Below are positions 48,640-59,320 of a stretch of 64,000 bases of DNA, one piece after another. Position 1 is the first letter of the stretch, and the number at the start of each line of letters is the position of its first letter. The stretch is from Bryum argenteum (lineage: Eukaryota; Streptophyta; Bryopsida; Bryales; Bryaceae), in the NCBI GenBank assembly GCA_037043015.1, contig CM073325.1, positions 12,813,001 through 12,877,000 of the forward strand, written 5' to 3'. Position numbers and translations under genes: made by a program. The notes under the pieces are model-generated. The model ran no database searches, was not told the DNA's origin, and worked only from the letters and a program-made list of their open reading frames with translations.

Positions 48640-48765
48640 GTCAACGGAGGTGTGAATAGAGTGTTTGTTCAACCTGTCTTGGTATGTTATATTGGGAGGT
48701 CATACTCGAGTGGTGAGACTGTGGGACTAGTCTCCCTTCTCAAGGTGAATGTTAAGGCACGTAGA
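48640..48765 (-). mobile_element. SINE fragment in copy-1 flank
   Basis: Matches the SINE body (GGTGTGAATAGAGTGTTTG, the CTTGGTATGTT stretch, GGTGAGACT and CTTCTCAAGGTGAA). It lies at the same relative place as the fragments at 55,018 and 58,645. Confidence 0.6.
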
Positions 48766-48769
48766 GTGA

Positions 48770-49685
48770 TGAAAAGGAGAGCTAAATAAGGCTAGAGTTC
48801 AGAATATATAGGACTTCAGGGGAAGTGCAATGAATGCACGGTGGTTTATACAAATATAGTACCTCACGAAGACAGTTTTAGAAGTTTGTACAGTACCACA
48901 CGAAAACAGTTTTAGAAGTGACCAGTACAAAAGATAGAGGAAACCATTATGAAGAAATAGATATACAACAGCCACGTGTAACAACTTGCTCACCTTAACT
49001 AACTTGCTCACATTCTCTAGCAAGCTCAAGGCACCTATGTATGCAAGAAAAGCGTGCGTCTATAACCCTAGTTATTACATGAAATTCATAGTGCTCCAAC
49101 CTGAGAAGCGAAAAGCAAATGAACAGACTTCAAAGGGCAAACTTGGCCCGACAAGAGATAATGTGCACACAAAATTGCAACATGCATCCAAAGCTATAAA
49201 AGCGCCGAGCCGCAAACGACTCTAAGGCGCGAAGGTGCTAATGAGTCAAAGAAGCAAAGCCAACGACACAACCATTTACACAACCTACAATGATGATTCA
49301 TGGATTTAAAAATCTCTGACACTAACCGAGTCCAGAGTCATGACAATGCTTGGAAGTACGAATAAAATCCTAGCGTGCTACCTCGTTGGTTGTGAAGTGG
49401 TCTGGGGCAATTCCAGTTCGGAGTACCCAAACGTGACCACCACAAATACTTGTGCAACAAAGGAACTTTCCATCAATGGAACTCAACCTAAAACCATTTT
49501 GTTCTCAACTCTTCTCCCCAATCACGAAAACGTCCGTCAAGGTCAAGGTGTCGTCAAGCCAAAGACCCGATGGGACCCGACGGAGACCGTCTGTATCTAA
49601 CAAGTAATTAAGAACCTTAACCAAAGGCACGTGCGTTCCCGATTGCCTGTTTTATTTCGCCGAGGAGGCAGCACAGAGCATGCAG
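48770..49685. other. spacer between copy 1 and the PDI relic
   Basis: No supported gene. A short direct duplication (CACGAAGACAGTTTTAGAAG-like) occurs at about 48,865-48,918. Confidence 0.35.
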
Positions 49686-49718
49686 GTTCGCTGTCGGCAA
49701 CTCGCCATCCGAGTCGGT

Positions 49719-50440
49719 TATGAAGCTGGTTATTTTGTTGAACACTGTAAGAAGCTGACGCCCAAGGTTAGTTCTAGACCTCGCTCATCACTTGTTTTAT
49801 TATGGGGAGTAGCAGCTGAAATACAGTCATATGCAGTACGCGAAGGCTGCAACGGAGCTCAAAAACCACGATCCTCCAATTGTCTTTAACCTCAATTCCC
49901 TTAAAACGGCACTATTCCATGTGCCATTTTAGCGGAGCTAAAGTGCCATATTGTGCAAACGTGCCATTTTACAAGCATATTTTTGAATTGAAGTTCATAT
50001 TAAGTATTTATGCCTACAAAATGGCATGTTATTAATATCACACATGTACAACATAATATCACCAAAATTTCCATAATATCACACATTTTTTATGATTTTT
50101 GACCTTTGGACACAATAAAAGGGCAATATTTCTGAACGGCCGTTCAGAAATATTTACCCTATCATGTCAAAACTCGACAAAAACTCGTCAAAAACCAACA
50201 TCATTTTTTTCATAAGCACCCCAAAAAGCCCCATTTTAGCGGAATAACGCCATTTTAACGGAATTGAAGTTCTTTGCGAAAGTAGATGCAACCGAAGTGT
50301 ATAACGAACCCTTGGTCACGAAGTACAGTATGAGGGGCTTTCCTACTCTCAAGATCTTCAAGAAAGGTGGCAGCATTGAAATAGAATAAATGGACTTGGG
50401 AAAGCTGCAGGGATTGTTGCTCATTTGTAAAAGATGGTCA
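49719..50440 (+). pseudogene. protein disulfide isomerase gene relic, split by a MITE
   Basis: EHCKKLTPK at 49,738-49,766 corresponds to the region after the CGHC active site of a PDI thioredoxin domain, but the WCGHC motif itself reads FVEHC, so the first active-site Cys is lost. A GT donor follows. After an acceptor at 49,836 the frame YAKAATELKNHDPPIVF continues, beyond the MITE at 49,888-50,271, as [26 protein letters not shown] and KKGG. It then meets a stop (TAA near 50,387), with a GIVAHL-like remnant in another frame. Retained intron positions point to a genomic duplication rather than a retrocopy. It is not functional. Confidence 0.75.
49888..50271. mobile_element. MITE family M, copy 2, 384 bp, complete
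   Basis: The ends are imperfect inverted repeats: AACCTCAATTCCCTTAAAAC at the left and the complement of AACTTCAATTCCGTTAAAAT at the right. CTTT flanks both sides (49,884-49,887 and 50,272-50,275). Taking out the element and one CTTT leaves the PDI reading frame continuous, so the borders are exact. A perfect 30-bp palindrome is at 50,125-50,154. The superfamily is unclear: a 4-bp duplication fits few plant groups. Confidence 0.8.
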
Positions 50441-51140
50441 GAACTCCTTCACTGGAACTCACATCTACTGATCTACTGATCTAGAGGAAGAGTTGCTGAA
50501 AAAGTCACTACTGACAGTGGTAAGCTCTTTTTCTAGTTTTTCCAGATGCTGCATAGACTGATGTATTTTGAGATTGTTACAGAGTTTAAATTATGTTCTG
50601 ATTGTAAGTTGCTAGTTCAAAAGCCTTGAAGACAAAGAATACTCAGACTTTTTGGTTGTTTCTGAGATCACCTGCGCGGCTCAACAAAACGAGCAACTGC
50701 TTATGTGCTGATAATCTTTCCTGTGAAACGATAACCAAATACAAGGAAGATGACGACAGACAGACCTTTCTAGATGATAAATATGGATGAACCCGCATCG
50801 TGGATGACAAGTGGATGATCACCATCCACGAGGCATACATAATTGGATACTGGTAGTATTCCAGGCGACTGGACGCTGGTGAAACGCTCTTGACACCAAA
50901 GTCGCTTCGCACGTTTGCTCTAATCGAGACGGACCCAGCCGATCTCTGTAATGGATGCCCGCAAGCCCTCCAGGTAAGCCATATCCGGCTCAATTCTAGT
51001 TTTTCATTGACTCAGGTTTTGTAGAAAACGGTCGTAGGCAGCCAATGGAGGTTAATATTCCATGCTCATTTTGTGGATTTTGATATCGCGGGAGGAGGTC
51101 GATTTCTTGCGGTCGGTTAATTGGTTAGAGTAGGAGAGAG

Positions 51141-53645
51141 ATGGAAGGACGGGGACGTGAGGAGAGGATGCAAGAAGTGGGCACTGGAAGAAGAAGAAGC
51201 AAGAAGAAGCAACCGGACTTGAATGGCACTTTGGAAGAGAACGACATCGATGACGAAGAACAGGAGCAGCAGCAGGAGAACGCGGCTGGTGATCCCGAGG
51301 ATCCACCCCACGGCTCGCAAGGACAAGCGTCCGATTTAACGTTAGTTTCCAGTGGCCCATAGCTCTTGTTCAGTCTTAGTCTTTAATCACCTCGAGATGC
51401 GCATAGTAGAGCGTAGTAGCTAGCTCGTAGTAGCGAGTGTGTTGTGGTTGGGATGGATTGCGCGGGGTTTGCTTGTAGAGGAGTTAGTTTGGTCGAATGT
51501 ACCATATGTAATAGCTATTGCACAACCCGTTTGCTTGATAGAGGGAGGTTTTTCATCGGTGGCTTGTCATGGGTTACTACCGCAGGTACGTTCCCTTTTC
51601 TCCCTTGCTTGTTTTTACATCTTGCATCAGAATTCACGCTTGAGGTCACAACGATTAGTAGAGATCATGCCTTTCTCTACTTATAACTGTCGCCGCTTTT
51701 TAGAAATGCTCTTTCAACAGTCTCGACATGTTAGTATATATGTTCGCCTCTTTGCCCGAGACATCGTCAGCCGACATCATAAGACTGCAATGGTGGTCTT
51801 TCGAGCTGAGTGTAGTAAGTTTGGGTCACTTTTTCCAAGAAGTGCTGTCTTATAGTCAAGAATTATGTGTTAACGACTTAACGTTCGGCTGTAGCGGGCT
51901 GGTAAAGCTCGACATATGCAACACTTCGAATCGTTAGATATGATTTGTTGTTGGGGACTTGAATACCGACAGTCAATGTTGCAATTTAGTTCAAAGGCTT
52001 GTTACATGGTGCCGATTTCCAGTCGGTCTGACATTGTGAAAGCAGGTTGTGTGAGCACTTGCTTGCATTTTCCGTGCTTTTTTATGTGGTTATTCTATGC
52101 TGAATTTGTCGTGTGGTGGTGGGGTTGTGTGATTTCTTAGATGACCATGCTGCACTTTGGGTGTTGTCTTCTCATATTGTGCGGTGGTACAGAAGATTTG
52201 AAGAGCCACTTCAGGAAGTATGGCGTGATTCTCGACGCGGTGGCCATGAAGAACTCCAGAGGGCGCTCGCTCGGCTTTGGATTCGTGACATTTGCCGATC
52301 CAGCTGTGTGTGACAAAGTTCTGTCGGACAAGCACGTGATCAGTGAGAGAACGGTAAGTTCTCAGTTCCCGTCGTCGGGTCTGTAGGAGGTTGGCATCAA
52401 TCGACTAGCTCCGGGAGTGAGTTTCGCCGTCAAGTCAAGGAGCGAGAGTTCGTTATGTTTGACAGTTGATCTTGGTCGAGGACTCGAGGTTCTAGTACGG
52501 GTTTTCTCACTAGAAGTAGCTGCAGGTGGAGGTAGTTCCTCGTGAAAAGAAAGCAACAATTAACGGACCCCGTACTAAGAGGATCTTCGTTGGAGGCATC
52601 CCTTTTTCGGTTACAGATGGTATGCAGAAAAGTGCTTGCGAGTACTAGCATCCCCTACCTTATGTATGATGCAATTCACTGTTTCCCGACTGGTAGGTCT
52701 CATAAACTGAAGCAGCACCACGCTTAGGCCTGCAAGCCAACACATAACCGTGGACTCTAACAAGAACTTGTAATCTGGTGAGGTCATTACAGAGGATCTC
52801 AAGGACTATTTCGCTGGTTTCGGTACGGTAGTTGGCCACCATGTCAGGCTAGACCAGAGCGGCAGACCTCGTGGTTTTGGATTCGTCACTTTCGATAGGG
52901 AAGAAGTGGTCGAAGAAATCCTTGCCTTTGGGAAGGTGCACATGCTCAAAGGAATGCAGGTGAGCAATTCTTTATGCTTTTCATCACTGAACATCTATGG
53001 CTGTGACGATCAATCATTCTCCTTGAATGCCACACTCTGCATCAAGTTTTGATGGGCGATTCGGGCATATGCCAGTTGCAAGTTAGCAAGGCTGAACCAA
53101 GGCCGGGGATTCAAGACAGTCCAGTCAGGGGCTATCCAGGACGGAGAGGGGGAGGCTACGGAGCAAGTGCAGGAGGAGGCTACGGGAGCTCTGGCTACGG
53201 AGGCTCCTACAACAGATCTGGTGGCTATGTCGGGAGAGGAGGATACGGAGCTAGAGGCGATGCAGGTGGTTACGGAGGTGGCTATGGGGCCGGTGGTGGA
53301 TTCCGTGGAGGTGCATACGGTGGCGGTCATGGCAGATACAGTGGTACAAGAGGATACGGGGCGGGGTATAGCTCAAGCGGCGGGTATGATAGAAGCTCAA
53401 GCGGCGGGTATGATAGAAGCTCAAGCGGCGGGTATGATAGAAGCTCCAGCGGCGGGTATGATAGAAGCTCAAGCGGCCGGTATTATAGAAGCTCAAGCGG
53501 CGGGTATGATAGAAGCTCAAGCGGCGGGTATGATAGAAGCTCAAGCGGCGGGTATGATAGAAGCTATGGGCGCAGTCATGGTTACAGTGGCAGCGGTGGC
53601 GGCAGCAGCAGCCACGGACGGTACCATCCATATGGTAGAAGCTAA
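51141..53645 (+). CDS. two-RRM glycine-rich RNA-binding protein (hnRNP A/B-like), copy 2
   Basis: Nuclear or cytoplasmic RNA-binding protein of the plant hnRNP/Musashi-like type. Exons: 51,141-51,340; 51,515-51,585; 52,193-52,353; 52,526-52,619; 52,793-52,959; 53,076-53,645, totalling 1,263 nt in one frame (420 aa). The exon-2 start may instead be 51,542 (411 aa); both keep the frame. The N-terminus is acidic and Gln-rich. RRM1 has RNP2 FFIGGL and RNP1 GFGFVTF; RRM2 has RNP2 IFVGGI and RNP1 RGFGFVTF. The linker VEVVPREKK fits the family. The tail (232-420) is Gly/Ser/Tyr-rich with eight SSSGGYDR-type octads, a prion-like low-complexity region. This is the only fully intact copy of the three. 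Confidence 0.88.
53372..53563 (+). repeat. 24-bp coding tandem repeat, 8 units
   Basis: Units read AGCTCAAGCGGCGGGTATGA plus TAGA (24 bp) and encode S-S-S-G-G-Y-D-R. Seven are near-identical; the fifth reads SSSGRYYR. The repeat is in frame and absent from copies 1 and 3, so it expanded after the gene duplications. Confidence 0.93.
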
Positions 53646-53893
53646 GCTGGGTTTATTTTCCTAAGCTAGTTATTAGATATAGTGCCATAGAGCAGACCAT
53701 TGTACTGTACAACGAGCCCTTTCTTGAGTTATCAGTCCCTAAGGCAGGCCTTCTTCACAGTGTCCCATTTATTACATCATTTTGTACGTTGGTATCCGTT
53801 ATTTTCATTTCTTTTGTTTTTCAGCTGAGGGAAGACAATCAAATACGCTGAAAAGGACCTTGAGTCTTTAAACTTTGTTCGAGTGCTCCTTAA

Positions 53894-54482
53894 CCCTTGA
53901 ATGTCACACGGGAAGCGTAGATTAGTGACTGTAGAGCAAGCAATAAGTTTCTTTCTTCAAATTTAGCTTGATATTCAAAGGTATGTTTTGGGAATCCAAC
54001 TGTATGAATGTGCCAATGAATGTGCACTCTGTCAAGAGAATTTTTCTTCAGGAGTGATCAATCCCATGGTTTTGGTGAGATTGCATGAAAAGAAATCACA
54101 AGATAGTGAGTTAATATTAGCTGCATGCTCTTGACAATTTTATAAAATACCAGTGACACCACGACTCAATCCTAATGGTGCTCATAAATGTAAATATTTC
54201 TGATGTGCATGCCGCTAAAAGTGCGAAGCAAATCTTTGAGCCAAGTTGGGGTCTGGTTTCTCAGATGTATTTCCATACGCCGTATCTAATTTCACACTAA
54301 ATTCCTTGTAGAGCACAAGGTATGTCACAGAATGTAACGAGCAATGTATCAATAGAAAGCTATTTGCATGTTTAAATACAAACTTGCTTTAAGAGTAGAC
54401 TCCAAGGTACGGACCGGACGACATGCAAATACGAAAAAAACACGATATATTGGCTAAAAAGGCACACTCATACATTTAAGGG
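53894..54482. mobile_element. TTAA-flanked inverted-repeat element P2, 589 bp
   Basis: Begins CCCTTGAATGT and ends with the complement of CCCTTAAATGT, with one mismatch in 11. TTAA flanks both sides (53,890-53,893 and 54,483-54,486). The downstream flanks of gene copies 1 and 3 lack it and read straight through the site, so the borders are well supported. No transposase is encoded. Confidence 0.75.
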
Positions 54483-55017
54483 TTAATAATGATATCAACC
54501 AATTCGACTGACATTTGTTGGTGATTATGGATTGCTAACACAGTTTGATGACTGTATCCAATAGTGATACTTTTTACTACAATTTTTTTGAATATTCTGC
54601 TTGTCGGTACTCACAGTCGCAGGTGCCATTCCATTGTTTTGCCTAATTTTCATGGTTCTATTCTTTATCATGACAATAAGATTAGGAGGTGCGATGCATG
54701 AAGTTGTAAGAGGTTCCGTCAAATGGATCGATGCAGGGAATAGAGTCATCCTTTACCATCTACAGAAAAGAATGCCAGGTTGGTTTTATCCTTTCTGTGG
54801 AATGTACATTGATTTCATGCTAGTTAGTATGAAATAGAGAATATTTGTTTAACTGGGAATGATGCGCCACTCTACTCATTTTCTCTTAGACGAATCTTGC
54901 AGAGGACTCCTAATTTCAATGCACAAATAGGTTTATAACTTCACAAGTAGTAATTATTGAATTCACAACTCCATATTATAAGAATATTGTAAAGAAAAAA
55001 ATATTAAGTTCATGTAA

Positions 55018-55085
55018 AAGAAGGTGTGAATAGAGTGTATGTTCGACCTGTCTTGGTATGTTAAAACCGAGAGGTCTTAACACCA
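55018..55085 (-). mobile_element. SINE fragment in copy-2 flank
   Basis: GGTGTGAATAGAGTGTATG and the CCTGTCTTGGTATGTT block match the same part of the SINE as in the flanks of copies 1 and 3. It is cut off at the junction with copy 3. Confidence 0.55.
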
Positions 55086-55565
55086 ACTTTTGACTAGGGT
55101 GTCAAGTTTATGCCCTGAACCCGACGCAGAGCATCCGTCACTAAGAACCTTATACAGGTGCACGTCAACAAATGCGACGACAAACAGACCTCTCTGGATG
55201 AAGAAAGTGGATGAATCCCGCATCGTGAATGACTAGTGGATGATCACCATCTACGAGGCAGACATTATTGAATACCGGTAGTATTCCAGGAGCTTGGACG
55301 CCGATGGAACGCTCTTGACACCAACGCTGCTTCGCACTATTGCTCCACTCGAGACGGAGCCAACAAATCTTTGTCATAGAAGTCCGCAATACCTCCACGT
55401 AAGCGATGTCCGGCTCAACTCTAGCTTTTCATTGACTCTGGTTTTGTGGAAAACGGTTGTCGGCAGCCAATAGAAGTTAGAATTCCATGCTCATTTTGCA
55501 GATTTTGATATCGCGGAATTCAGTCGTTTTCTTGGAATTGGTGAATCGGTTGGAGTTGGAGAAAG

Positions 55566-57873
55566 ATGGAAGGACGGGGAGATGGGGAGAGGATGCCAAA
55601 AGTGGCGCCGGACTTGAATGACACTTTAGAAGAGAACGATATCGATGATGAAGAACAGCAGCAGCAGGAGAATGCGTCTAAGGACGACGAGGTTGATCAT
55701 CGCGGCCCAAGGTTAGTTCCCAGTGGCCCATAGCTCTTGTTCAGTCTTAGTATGTGATCACTTCGAGATGCTAATCGTAGCTCGTAGTAGCTAGTGTGTT
55801 GTGGTTGGGATGGATTCCGCGGATTTGCTTGTGGGAGAGTTAGTCTGGTCGCATGCACCATGTGTAATAGCTATTTCGCTGCCCGTTTGCTTGATAGAGG
55901 GCAACTTTTCATCGGCGGCTTGCATTATAATACTTCCAAAGGTACGTTCTCTTCTCCCGCTTGCCTTTTTTCACAACCTGCACCAGAATTCACGCTTGAG
56001 GTCACAACGATTAGAGGAGATCATGACCTTTTCTTCTCTTAATTGCCGCCACTTTTTAAGAATGCTCTTTCAACCATCTCGACATGTTAGTGTATCTCTT
56101 CGCCTCTTCGCCGAGACATCGTGAGTGGACATCATAAGCATGCAATGGTGGTCTTTCGAGCAACGTGTAGTATGTCTGCGTCACTTTTTCTAATACGTTC
56201 TGTGTTGTGGTCAAGCATTATGTGTTAACGTTCTGCTGTAGCCGGCCGACAGAGCTTGGCATATGCAACACTTCGAATCGAATCGTTAGCTTTGATCTGT
56301 TGTTCGGGACTTGAATACCGACAGCCAATCCAACGTTGCGATTTAGTTCAGAGGCTTGTTACATGGTGTCGATTTCCAGTCGGTCTGAAATTGTGACACC
56401 ACAACAGGTTGTGTGAGCACTTGCTTGTTGTTTCAGTGTGGTTGTTCTATGCAATAAATACATCATGTGGTGGAGGGGTTATGTGAGTTCTTAGATGGCC
56501 ATGCTGCACTTTTGGTGTTGTCTTCTCATATTGTGGGGTGGTACAGAAGATTTGCAGAGCCACTTCAAGGAGTATGGGGACATTATCGATGCTGTGGTCC
56601 CGACATATATCTCCACAGGGCGCTCGCGCGGCTTTGGATTTGTGACATTCGCCGATCCAGCCGTGTGTGACAAAGTTCTGTCGGTCAAGCATGTGATTAA
56701 TGGGCTAACGGTAAGTTCCGGTTGTCGGGTCTGTAGGAGGTTGGCATCGATCGACCAACTCCGGGAGTGAGTTTTGGGGTCAAAGTCAAGGAGTGAGAGT
56801 TTGTTATGTTTGACAATTGATACTGATATAGATTGAGGTTCTAGTACGGGTCATCTCACGAGAAGTTGCTGCAGGTGGGGGTCAGAATGGCAGTTCATCG
56901 TGAAAACATGGCAGCTACTAAGAAGATTTTTGTTGGAGGCATCCCTTCTTCGGTTACAGATGGTATGCAGAAAAGTGCTTGCGTGCATCAACTTCCCCTA
57001 CCTTTTGTATAATGCAAGAGTTTACCTTACCGATAGGTCCCAGAGACTGTAATAGTACCAGGCTTAGGTCTGCAGGCTAACACACAACTCCTGTGTCGAC
57101 TCTCACAAGAACTTGTCATCTGGTGTGGTTATTACAGAGGATCTCAAGAACTACTTCGCATGTTTCGGCACGGTAGTTCATTGCCGAATCATGTGCGATC
57201 ACTACACCGGCAGATCCCGTGGTTTTGGGTTCGTCACTTTTGATAGCGAACAAGTGCTCAAAAAAATCCTTGCCCCTAGAGTGAGGTACGAGCTCGGAGG
57301 AAATCAGGTGAGCCACTCTTTCTACTTTTCATCAATAAACATCTATGGCTGTGACGATCAATCATTCTCCTAGAATGCCACACTCTGCATCAAGTGTTGA
57401 TGGGCAATTCGGGCATATGCTAGTTGCGGGTCGAAAAGGCTAGACCAAAGTAGGCGATTCAAGACAGTCCAGTCAGGGGCTATCCAAGAGGCAACGGAGC
57501 AAGTGCAGGAGGAGGCTACAGGGGCGCAGGCGGTGCTGGCGATGGAGGCCCCTGCTACGGAGGTGGCTATAGAGCCGGTGGTGGTGCTTACGGTGGCGGT
57601 CTAGGAGTGGGAGCTTCTGGCGCGGCCGGTGTAGGTGGCTATGGAGGCAGTCAAGGATCGGCTCCATCGCCATACGCACCCATCATCCCGGGACAGTATC
57701 GTCCACCTGAGCCGCACGGGTATGGCTCAATGGGCTATGGCGGATACAGTAGTACAGAAGGATCCGTGGCTGGGTATAGACCCAGCAGTTGGAACGGCAG
57801 CAGTACGCCTATCGTTCGGAATGGCACCACTTGGAATGTTTACAGTAGCAGCGGTGGCGGCAGCAGCCATTGA
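55566..57873 (+). CDS. two-RRM glycine-rich RNA-binding protein, copy 3 (tail interrupted)
   Basis: Exons: 55,566-55,711; 55,871-55,941; 56,547-56,710; 56,875-56,962; 57,138-57,307; 57,424-57,873. All phases fit. RRM1 (QLFIGGL, RSRGFGFVTF) and RRM2 (IFVGGI, RGFGFVTF) are intact. In the last exon the tenth codon is TAG (57,451-57,453) where copy 1 has CAT, giving a 222-aa protein without the Gly-rich tail. The tail frame stays open afterwards for about 140 codons to 57,873. An AG directly at the stop (GTAG/GCG) could act as an in-phase alternative acceptor that skips it. This could be a functional short form, a spliced variant or a young pseudogene. Confidence 0.7.
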
Positions 57874-58644
57874 TGGTTCCGTCCATATAGCAGAAGCTAA
57901 GCTTGGTTCATTTTCTCAAGCTCGGTACTAGGAACAGAGGCTTCGAGCAGAGCAGTGTACAGCGAGCCCTTTCTTGAGTTACCAGTCAACAAAGGCAGGC
58001 ATTCTTCACAAAGTCCCAAGTTACTACATCCTTTTGTACATTGGTATCCTTTATTTTGGAGTTGAGGAGGGAAGACAATCAAATACTACCTTGAGTCGTT
58101 AAGTTTTGTTCCTCAGCAATGAAAACAAAACTTTCGATTGATATTTGTCGTTGATTATGGATTGCTACCACAATTTGATGACTGTATACAACTGTGTTAC
58201 TTTTTACTACATTATACGGCGAAATCAACTTGTCGGTACTGACAGCCGCAGGAGCCATTTCATTAGTTTGACCAATTTTCTTAGTTCTATTCGTTCCAGT
58301 GAGAAGGTGCGATGCATAGAGTTGTACGAGGTTATGTCAAATGGATCGATTCAGGAAATAGATTCATCCTTTACCTTCTGCAGACAAGAATGGGTTCATT
58401 TTATCCTTTCTGTAGAATGGTGTACGTTCATGCAAGTTAGTATGAAAGAGAGAATATTTGTATAACTAGGAATGATGCGCCACTCTACTCAGATTCTCTT
58501 AGACGATGATTCTCTTGCAGAGGACTCCTAATTTCAAAGCACAAATAGGTTTATAACTTCACAAGTAGTGGTTATTGAATTGAGAATATATCCTACAACT
58601 CCATATTATAAGAATCTTGTAAAGAAGAGAATAGCAGATTTATG

Positions 58645-58745
58645 TAAAAAGAAGTGTAAATAGAGTGTTTGTTCCACCTATCTTTTTATGTTCATGCCCA
58701 GAGATCATAGCGCAAACGGTGTGACAAGTGGACCTTCTCAAACTA
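58645..58745 (-). mobile_element. SINE fragment in copy-3 flank
   Basis: GTGTAAATAGAGTGTTTG, CATGCCCAGAGATCATAG and GGTGTGACAAGTGGACCTTC match the SINE body at the same relative position as in the other two copies. Confidence 0.55.
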
Positions 58746-59320
58746 AACACTATATTACTAGGAATTCTTGTATAAAACATATAAATATACTAAATAAGAA
58801 TTTCATTAACAAACAAATCGTAAGAATATAATAATGACACTACAAAGATTACTCGCTTCCAACTTCACCTCATACTCTCAAAGTACAGTACATGCGATGC
58901 ATTTTCTTCTACAAACTATATAACAATGTATTGAGCACCTTGCGTATCAGACAAACCATAAGAATTTGCATGTACTTGTAAGAGTGTGTACTTTGGAAAC
59001 AGTTCATGGTTGCGTGCGTGGGTGCTTGACTATCAGACGCTGAGGAAGAGCACGGCACTGCACGTTCTCCAAGCTTTCCTCCCTACGACCCCTACCTTTC
59101 TTACCGGCCATTGCGTCATGCGCCTCTCATTTCCTATATTTCTAGACGCCACTGTCGATTCGTACGAGTACACAATCGCTTAAATTGCTCCAACTTCATG
59201 TGTGTTTTGTATGCATGGAGTTTGATCCCTGCATCCACCTCGTTAATTTTCGGTTTTTGCGTGAGCTTCAAGCGAAGGAAATAATTGCACTTGCGAATTT
59301 AAGCTTGAAAGTAGTCGCAT
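58746..59320. other. spacer, no gene seen
   Basis: AT-rich to about 58,980. Short frames without family resemblance follow. Confidence 0.35.

Larger units (their letters stand above)
46110..58745 (+). repeat. tandem segmental triplication carrying the RRM genes
   Basis: Three direct copies lie at about 46,110-48,765, 50,740-55,085 and 55,140-58,745. Each has a related 450-bp upstream block, the RRM gene, a related 3' flank (CTTTCTTGAGTTA, then a TTTGATGACTGTAT block) and a SINE fragment about 0.77 kb past the stop (1.37 kb in copy 2, which has a 589-bp insert). A 1.9-kb unrelated stretch separates copies 1 and 2. Confidence 0.85.

Noticed and set aside
53251-53631. Minus-strand 126-codon ORF rich in FYHTRRLS repeats
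   Set aside because: It is the antisense shadow of the 24-bp repeat in the RRM tail.
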